From a virus: 32,681 bases of DNA. Below, in pieces: positions 28,062 to 32,681 of this stretch. The stretch covers positions 1 through 32,681 of IMG/VR virus record IMGVR_UViG_3300037541_000387; one strand, written 5' to 3'. Positions within the stretch are counted from its first letter, which is position 1, and each line of letters opens with the position of its first letter. A program made the position numbers and the translations under genes. Below the pieces are notes generated by a model. That model had not been told where the DNA came from and did not search any database. It was given only the letters and a program-made list of their open reading frames with translations.

Positions 28062-28253
28062 TTATTTATATACAAAAAATATAAAATCGTGCAATAAAAA
28101 CAATGAGATTATAATTTTTACTATATCCCATTTATTTATTTTATAATTGTCTTGTATTCCTTTTGCCATTAAAATTGAAAAAAATAAAACAGGAATTCCA
28201 AAATTTATTAAAATTCTAATAAAATTTATTAAACTTATTATATAATTTTCCAT
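28062..28253 (-). CDS. Small two-helix membrane protein, holin candidate
   Basis: A 63-residue protein with two hydrophobic segments (about residues 8-32, and 42-61) separated by a short polar KGIQDNYKINKWD. It lies directly after the M23 endolysin gene, the normal place of a holin. A second holin-like protein is in the tail cluster at 749-937, so one or both may be used. Topology-based call only. Confidence 0.55.
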   Translation of the reverse strand: MENYIISLINFIRILINFGIPVLFFSILMAKGIQDNYKINKWDIVKIIISLFLLHDFIFFVYK

Positions 28254-28255
28254 AT

Positions 28256-28966
28256 TTATTTACCTTGTTCTTTTTTCCAAGTTTTAAAGTCAGCCTCAAC
28301 TGCTTGTTTGAATTGTTCTTTACTTCTATACTGCCCCCACCAACGAACAAAGTTTCTAAACCCACCTTTGTCATTCCAAGCAAATTCTCCGTCCTTATAT
28401 CCGTATTTATGGGCTATAAATAATACAGGATATGCTAATAGTATCTCATAGTTTTCAAAAATTCTAGTTTGGAACTCTTTTCCTTGAAAGTTAAACTCTT
28501 GTGGTTTTGGTTGTTCTGGCATAGTAGTTGAATATTTAAGTGTTAATGGGTCAATAAAATTGCTAAACTGATTTATATTAGTTGGTACTCCCTTAAAGAT
28601 GTCAATGTGGCTATGTGCCGCTGTGCTAGTACCTGTATTCCCAGAATATGCTATTAAATCTGCTCTTTTTACCATACCGTTGTGTTTAACAGTTGTATTC
28701 AAATGCATAATCCTTACACTCAATCCTGTATTAGTAATAAGTGTAATCATCAATCCACTTTGTTTGCCAGTAGATATTTTTATAGAACCATCTGCTATGG
28801 CATATACTGGAGTTCCTACTTTACAAATATAGTCCTGTCCTAAATGTCTTTGTCCAGTAAGGGAACCAAATCCAGCAGGGTAGCGTTGACCGTGCTTAAA
28901 TCCTATTTTGACAGGGTCTAAATGTAGCGGATGGTATATGTAATCTTTCCAGCTTTTTAATTCCAT
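28256..28966 (-). CDS. M23 peptidase endolysin
   Basis: A 236-residue protein. An M23/LytM metallopeptidase domain at about residues 25-135 shows H41-x3-D45 (RHLGQDY), H88 (IMHL) and H118-x-H120 (AHSHID), the zinc and catalytic set. It cuts peptide cross-links in murein. The C-terminal part (about 155-236) has FAWNDKGGFRNFVRWWGQYR, possibly a wall-binding module. No signal peptide, so release should need a holin; a holin candidate follows directly. It is next to the DUF1064 gene, not to the tail genes. Confidence 0.85.
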   Translation of the reverse strand: MELKSWKDYIYHPLHLDPVKIGFKHGQRYPAGFGSLTGQRHLGQDYICKVGTPVYAIADGSIKISTGKQSGLMITLITNTGLSVRIMHLNTTVKHNGMVKRADLIAYSGNTGTSTAAHSHIDIFKGVPTNINQFSNFIDPLTLKYSTTMPEQPKPQEFNFQGKEFQTRIFENYEILLAYPVLFIAHKYGYKDGEFAWNDKGGFRNFVRWWGQYRSKEQFKQAVEADFKTWKKEQGK

Positions 28967-28968
28967 AA

Positions 28969-29310
28969 TTATGTTTCTATATGCTTATATATATCCTGAT
29001 ATTGATGTATAAAGAGTTTTCTTTTAATCTTATAGTCTGAGGTTTTCATTCCTTTTACATCTTCCACTATTATAACACCATTCTCTAAATACATAAAGTC
29101 AGCTACATATTCAATAGCTCTCTCTTTCTTGCCTGTATGTATGTTCTTAAACCCCTCCTGAAGCATAAAACAAGGCTGTAAAGACAAATGTTGTATGTGA
29201 CCAGCCCTTTCTATTATTTTTAACTCTTGATACCTCTTAGCCTCAGCTTTTGAGTCAAAAGTAATCCCATCTATAACTGTCTTTTTAGCTTTGTATTTTG
29301 AGTAAAACAT
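28969..29310 (-). CDS. DUF1064 nuclease-like protein
   Basis: A 113-residue protein of the DUF1064 type: YSKYKAKKTVIDGITFDSKA, then ELKIIERAGHIQHLSLQP, and YVADFMYLENGVIIVEDVKG. The E-x..-D-(x)n-E-x-K arrangement in AEAKRY, YVADF and VEDVKG fits the PD-(D/E)xK fold. The family is thought to act on branched or damaged DNA in phages. It lies between an unknown gene and the endolysin. Confidence 0.8.
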   Translation of the reverse strand: MFYSKYKAKKTVIDGITFDSKAEAKRYQELKIIERAGHIQHLSLQPCFMLQEGFKNIHTGKKERAIEYVADFMYLENGVIIVEDVKGMKTSDYKIKRKLFIHQYQDIYKHIET

Positions 29311-29312
29311 TT

Positions 29313-29717
29313 TTATTTTTTATTTTTAATATAATTATTTACTAATATCTCTAATATTTTAGGACTAATCCGAGACCCCTCATAATCAGTATGCACACTA
29401 TAATTATATATATTATCAGCTAACTCTTTATAATCTTTAGACATTGTATTATATATTTTATCTATATATGCTTTTGTTTTTTCTTGTAGTTCAATAAAAG
29501 CATCTTCAACTAGTTTAGCTTTAATTTTTTCTATTTCTTGCAAAATTAGATCTTGATTTTTTGTTTTTAGTATTTCTATATCTACCAATAAATTTGGATT
29601 AGAAATATAGCTAACATCAGTATCCCATTCATTATCAACATAAGAACTTATATAACAATATTGTTTATTATGTTTATATGTAATCTTAAAATTTTTATAT
29701 ATTTCTGAGTGTTTCAT
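29313..29717 (-). CDS. Unknown 134-residue protein
   Basis: A 134-residue helical, Lys-rich protein (MKHSEIYKNFKITYKHNKQY...). A long helix at about residues 45-95 (LLVDIEILKTKNQDLILQEI, then KAYIDKIYNTM). No family. It is the first protein gene behind tRNA-Trp, with a leader (AACTAACCAATCAAGTATG) close to the two conserved leaders at 10441 and 19663. Confidence 0.6.
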   Translation of the reverse strand: MKHSEIYKNFKITYKHNKQYCYISSYVDNEWDTDVSYISNPNLLVDIEILKTKNQDLILQEIEKIKAKLVEDAFIELQEKTKAYIDKIYNTMSKDYKELADNIYNYSVHTDYEGSRISPKILEILVNNYIKNKK

Positions 29718-29739
29718 ACTTGATTGGTTAGTTATTACT

Positions 29740-29813
29740 TGGCAAAGACGGTAGGAATTGAACCTACAACAATAGTTTTGGAGACCATCGTTATACCATT
29801 TAACTACATCCTT
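29740..29813 (-). tRNA. tRNA-Trp (anticodon CCA)
   Basis: A complete 74-base cloverleaf on the minus strand with encoded CCA. The acceptor AAGGATG (29813-29807) pairs with CGTCTTT. The D stem is GTTA/TAAC, with GG in the D loop (AATGGTA). The anticodon stem is ATGGT/ACTAT with loop CTCCAAA. The T stem is GTAGG/CCTAC with loop TTCAATT. CCA reads only UGG, so it does not recode UGA. It lies in the leader of the gene at 29717, 22 bases upstream. Confidence 0.9.
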
Positions 29814-29932
29814 CGAAATTGCCCCCCTATAAGTACATCGTATAGACAGCTAGTCTTGTCGAAGACCTATAGAGGGTGTTTTACAGGAGCGACCCAACCA
29901 TATCTCTTACTGCAGGTGAAAGATATGGACAT
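29814..29932 (-). ncRNA. Structured leader upstream of tRNA-Trp
   Basis: Between the promoter (RNA start near 29932) and the tRNA are about 119 bases with pairings: CCATATCT/AGATATGG, GGGT/ACCC, GTCTT/AAGAC with a CGAC loop, and a 10-bp CCCTCTATAG/TTATAGGGGG with G-U pairs. On the other strand the decamer GCAGGTGAAA at 29912-29921 is the same as at 25442-25451. No second tRNA could be folded. It may be a tRNA-processing leader or an independent RNA. Confidence 0.4.
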
Positions 29933-29938
29933 ACTATA

Positions 29939-29967
29939 ACTATATCACACTTTATAACTTTTGTCCA
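29939..29967 (-). promoter_or_regulatory. Leftward promoter of the tRNA/lysis unit
   Basis: Minus strand TGGACA (29967-29962), 17 bases, TATAGT (29944-29939). RNA start near 29932. Confidence 0.7.
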
Positions 29968-30019
29968 TATAGACCATTTTGTTGACATCACCGCTATGGT
30001 TTTAACCTTTATTTAAGCC

Positions 30020-30055
30020 AAAACAAAAAAGCACAAGGTGAATCAATTCTTGTAC
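30020..30055 (-). terminator. Terminator of the structural operon
   Basis: Minus strand GTACAAG (30055-30049), an 11-base loop, CTTGTGC (30037-30031), then TTTTTTGTTTT. It lies about 90 bases after the last tail gene. A palindromic hairpin GGATAA/TTATCC (30106-30122) precedes it, with no T-run. Confidence 0.8.
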
Positions 30056-30143
30056 CTCTTTGTATGAGTGATGTGTCATATCCACTTAAAAGAACAGATA
30101 CATTTGTGGATAACTATATTATCCTATATTTTATTTAATTTGT

Positions 30144-30986
30144 CTAGTTTAATTGTTGATAATACACTACAGAACCTGCAAGAGCAGTTATGGCAGAAGA
30201 AGCAACCTCAGAAGCAAATCTAGCTATAACATTACCATCAGCAGAAACGGTTATCATACCTTCTATTATAGCCCAGTTGCTTCCAGTTGTAGCTGAGGTA
30301 GCGTTAGAAGCTGCAGGTAAATCATAAGCTGTATTTTGTGTATTTCGTGTAGTAGTAGTTGTAGTTAAAGAATACTCAGATATATAATTAAGTCTAGTAG
30401 TAGAAGGACCGTTAATTGCCCACCTAGAACCAGTAGTAGTTGCAGCCGCAGAATATTGAATTTGAAAATTAAACCAATATGTTTTATTGGCAATTACTGG
30501 GAAAGATAATCCAGTTACATCTTGAATTGTGTTAGCTGTTGCATTGTTATTGACTACATCTGAAGCCAATACACTAGCCGAAGTAGAAGATGAAGTGGGT
30601 GAATTACCTTGATTGATAGATGATTTTCTACCTCCAGAGTTAGCATATACTTCCCAACCCAACATATCTGTATATTCCAATCTTTCATTTTGAGACAAAA
30701 CAGCTCTAATAATATCATATTCTGTACCTCCAACATCTTTTTTTACAATAACTGTATTTGTTGTAGAGCTAGTATTGTTAATTGAAATCATTTTTACTTG
30801 CCTTTGAGTAGAAGAAGCAGGAGCTGATAAAATGGTTGTATTTGTAGCAGTTGTAATTAAAGCATCTTGAGTTCCTAAAGTTCCTCCAGTAGTCGTGTGG
30901 TCTGTAAAAGATACAATTACATCTATATTAGATGTAGATGATGTATTAAGTTCTAGTATTTGATTTGTTGCTGTTAATGCAATCAT
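30144..30986 (-). CDS. Tail fibre or appendage protein
   Basis: A 280-residue beta-rich protein, full of Thr, Ser and Asn repeats (TTTTTTRNTQN; SSTSNIDVIVSFTDHTTTGG). It has the N-terminal domain MIALTATNQILELNTSSTSN found in small fibre proteins. The end carries GNVIARFASEVASSAITALA and VVYYQQLN. It is the last gene of the structural operon, three bases after the long fibre, and probably forms the outer fibre or a fibre assembly factor. Confidence 0.65.
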   Translation of the reverse strand: MIALTATNQILELNTSSTSNIDVIVSFTDHTTTGGTLGTQDALITTATNTTILSAPASSTQRQVKMISINNTSSTTNTVIVKKDVGGTEYDIIRAVLSQNERLEYTDMLGWEVYANSGGRKSSINQGNSPTSSSTSASVLASDVVNNNATANTIQDVTGLSFPVIANKTYWFNFQIQYSAAATTTGSRWAINGPSTTRLNYISEYSLTTTTTTRNTQNTAYDLPAASNATSATTGSNWAIIEGMITVSADGNVIARFASEVASSAITALAGSVVYYQQLN

Positions 30987-30989
30987 ATT

Positions 30990-32681
30990 TTATATTCTTA
31001 ATGATATTGCTGATAATAATTGTGGATAAGTGAAACCACCCCCACCCATTGATTCTATCTTATCTCGGATAGCGTTTTTTGTAGGAACAGTTGTATTGCC
31101 GTTCCAAGTAGTAGCGTCATAAGCGCCATCAGGCACTTGAACAGCCCCATAAAATGTACTATTAGCTGTATTTCCAACTCCAAAATCTGCAACATCTGTT
31201 CCATTATTTGCTTCAATAATAAGTCCAGCCGAAGATGAAGCCCTTGCCTTAGGTGAAACAACTTCTCCTCCTACAGTTAATGTATCTGTAGCGGTATCAA
31301 AAGTTAAGTTGGCATCTCCCTCAATAGTTCCATCACCAGTCCATACACCTACCTGATTATTGACAGGAGTACCGACCTTAGAAACATCTCCTGAACCAGC
31401 TGGGGTATAATATCCTAAAGCTCCACCAGATACTCCAAGAAATGAGCCATTAGCTCCTTGTGCAAGTCTAGTAGTAGCCCCAGCAACACGAGCTATAATA
31501 TCTCCATTAGTTGTCAATGGGTCAGCAAATCCTGAACTAGGTGCTGCAAAAGTACCATCCCCTCTTAAGAAAGTAGTAGTATTATTGGGTGGAGTTGGAA
31601 CTCCTCCTCCTACAGTTGAGGTCATTGTAGCTACACTTGTAGCAGCTATTGGGGTAGAAAATGTTTGTACCCCAGTAAATGTATTAGCCGCATCAGTACG
31701 AGCTAAATTAGCGTCAGTAACAGCAGTATTAAATTGTGCCAAAGTTCCTGTAATACCTACAATAGATGTTTGGTCTCCTGTATTTGTACCTGATATAGTT
31801 GGTTTATTTAATATTTGAGCATCTCCTGAGACAGCATTCCAATCAGCATTTACATTAACTTCAGCTCCAGTAGCAATCCCTGCTAATTTAGTTTCTTGAG
31901 CTGTCGTAAAAGAAGCAGTGGTATTTGTAAGCACAGTTGCTATAGGTTGTTTACCATCTAAAGCAGCTTGAGTAGCACTAGATATAGGTTTGTTTAAATC
32001 AGAAGTATTATCTACATTGTTTATAGCTAATATAGTTTTTACATCAGCAGGAGTTATGTTCTCCCAGCGAGTAGCTTTTCTAACTAAAAAATCATTTGTA
32101 GTTTTATTATTTATATATACATCAGATAACTCTTCTAACTCCTGATAATTCTGCACTCTAATATCTATTTCACCAGCATTTCCATTAGAAGTTTTTATAA
32201 CAAATCCTAACAATACACCGTGATTAGGTGCTGTAGGTATTCCAACTCTATATCCACCAGCAGTTGTTTCAGATAGATATATAGTATCTCCATCACTAAA
32301 TGTAGCAGTTGGCACAGTAGATAGTCCTGTCAATCTACCATTTTGAATAACAAACCCATCATTACTTGAAGTTATGGTTGTGGCTGCAATTCCAATAGTA
32401 TAAGCAGAAGTAGCTTCTACATCAGCTCTTGCCAATTCTACAGTTAAATGATTACCAGTTGATCCTACAATATATACTGCTTGTCCTTTAGTTATAGTCC
32501 CAGAGGTAGCTTTTCTAACCTTTATAAGCAAATCTTGATTAACTTTAGAAACATAAGTACCAGTTGTAACTGTTGCATTTTCATCCATATTTTGGATTGT
32601 CCAAGTTTCACCAGCTCCGGATACAACAATATCTCCTTTATCTCCGTCAGTGACACCGCCACCACCACCGCCTGTAATATT
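30990..32681 (-). CDS. Tail fibre, main part (N terminus at left edge)
   Basis: 563 codons here plus 11 at the left edge give about 574 residues. After the Gly run comes VTDGDKGDIVVSGAGETWTI, a tail-fibre module often repeated in large fibres. A domain at about residues 44-170 (TKGQAVYIVGSTGNHL, LLGFVIKTSNGNAGEIDI) is a beta domain of fibre shafts. Further on are NNTTTFLRGDGTFAAP, a collagen-like shaft marker, and a C-terminal NAIRDKIESMGGGGFTYPQL. There is no stop up to 32681. Receptor recognition by the distal part is inferred. Confidence 0.8.
   Translation of the reverse strand, partial: NITGGGGGGVTDGDKGDIVVSGAGETWTIQNMDENATVTTGTYVSKVNQDLLIKVRKATSGTITKGQAVYIVGSTGNHLTVELARADVEATSAYTIGIAATTITSSNDGFVIQNGRLTGLSTVPTATFSDGDTIYLSETTAGGYRVGIPTAPNHGVLLGFVIKTSNGNAGEIDIRVQNYQELEELSDVYINNKTTNDFLVRKATRWENITPADVKTILAINNVDNTSDLNKPISSATQAALDGKQPIATVLTNTTASFTTAQETKLAGIATGAEVNVNADWNAVSGDAQILNKPTISGTNTGDQTSIVGITGTLAQFNTAVTDANLARTDAANTFTGVQTFSTPIAATSVATMTSTVGGGVPTPPNNTTTFLRGDGTFAAPSSGFADPLTTNGDIIARVAGATTRLAQGANGSFLGVSGGALGYYTPAGSGDVSKVGTPVNNQVGVWTGDGTIEGDANLTFDTATDTLTVGGEVVSPKARASSSAGLIIEANNGTDVADFGVGNTANSTFYGAVQVPDGAYDATTWNGNTTVPTKNAIRDKIESMGGGGFTYPQLLSAISLRI

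Noticed and set aside
29821-29935. A second tRNA upstream of tRNA-Trp
   Set aside because: A CTGTAAA anticodon-like loop was noticed, but its flanks do not pair and no cloverleaf could be made on either strand.
29724-29939. A 71-codon frame on the plus strand with GIEPTT
   Set aside because: It is the reverse strand of tRNA-Trp and its leader; that peptide is a well-known tRNA shadow.
1-32681. Alternative genetic code
   Set aside because: TGA ends several genes, often in ATGA overlaps, and the tRNA-Trp has anticodon CCA; coding frames are long with the standard code.
1-32681. CRISPR array, insertion sequence or integrase
   Set aside because: No regularly spaced repeats of array type and no transposase or recombinase motif were seen.

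Overview
The window is a small, AT-rich tailed-phage genome, and it looks complete and circular. The tail-fibre gene running off the right edge (from 30990 to 32681, minus strand) continues in frame into an 11-codon open frame with an ATG at the left edge (33 down to 1). The ends therefore join exactly, giving one fibre of about 574 residues. The gene set is that of a siphovirus: SPP1-like portal, P22/HK97-type coat protein, tail terminator, tail tube, a frameshifted tail-assembly chaperone pair, a tape measure with a long tail, Dit and Tal. No integrase, DNA polymerase, primase or helicase is visible, so the phage is probably lytic and depends on host replication. The host is not identifiable. 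It has peptidoglycan (two murein hydrolases) and a sigma70-type polymerase (many TTGACA/17 bp/TATAAT-like promoters). Start codons lack Shine-Dalgarno sequences, and UGA is an ordinary stop.

Layout. A leftward unit starts at about 19690 and carries an anchored protein, three GT-A-like glycosyltransferases, an unknown protein and a methyltransferase-like protein (19667 to 16779). A G/C-rich iteron region (16606-16775) and a promoter (16563) precede the packaging and structural genes. These run leftward from 16503 through the left edge, re-enter at the right edge, and end at a terminator near 30020-30055. A second leftward unit (promoter 29967-29939) carries tRNA-Trp, a DUF1064 nuclease-like protein, an M23 endolysin and small proteins, and ends at 27286. 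Rightward early genes (20993 to 26495) include an ERF annealing protein, an SSB-like protein with an IPF tail, small HTH and membrane proteins, a YopX-like protein and a secreted lytic transglycosylase. A divergent pair (HNH, rightward; a 100-residue unknown, leftward) sits at 26605-27265.

The most unusual content is non-coding. (1) A 15-bp sequence occurs six times, each just upstream of a leftward structural gene. (2) Three tandem small-RNA units at 20484-20842 each have their own promoter, hairpins and U-tract, and the U-tract of each runs into the next promoter. (3) A compact, multi-branched, tRNA-like or riboswitch-like RNA at 25364-25496 lies upstream of the transglycosylase. (4) Interleaved divergent promoters lie at 19696-19738. 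(5) Two copies of an operator-promoter-leader module drive the two early sub-operons. Family calls are from reading the sequence by eye; no database search was run.
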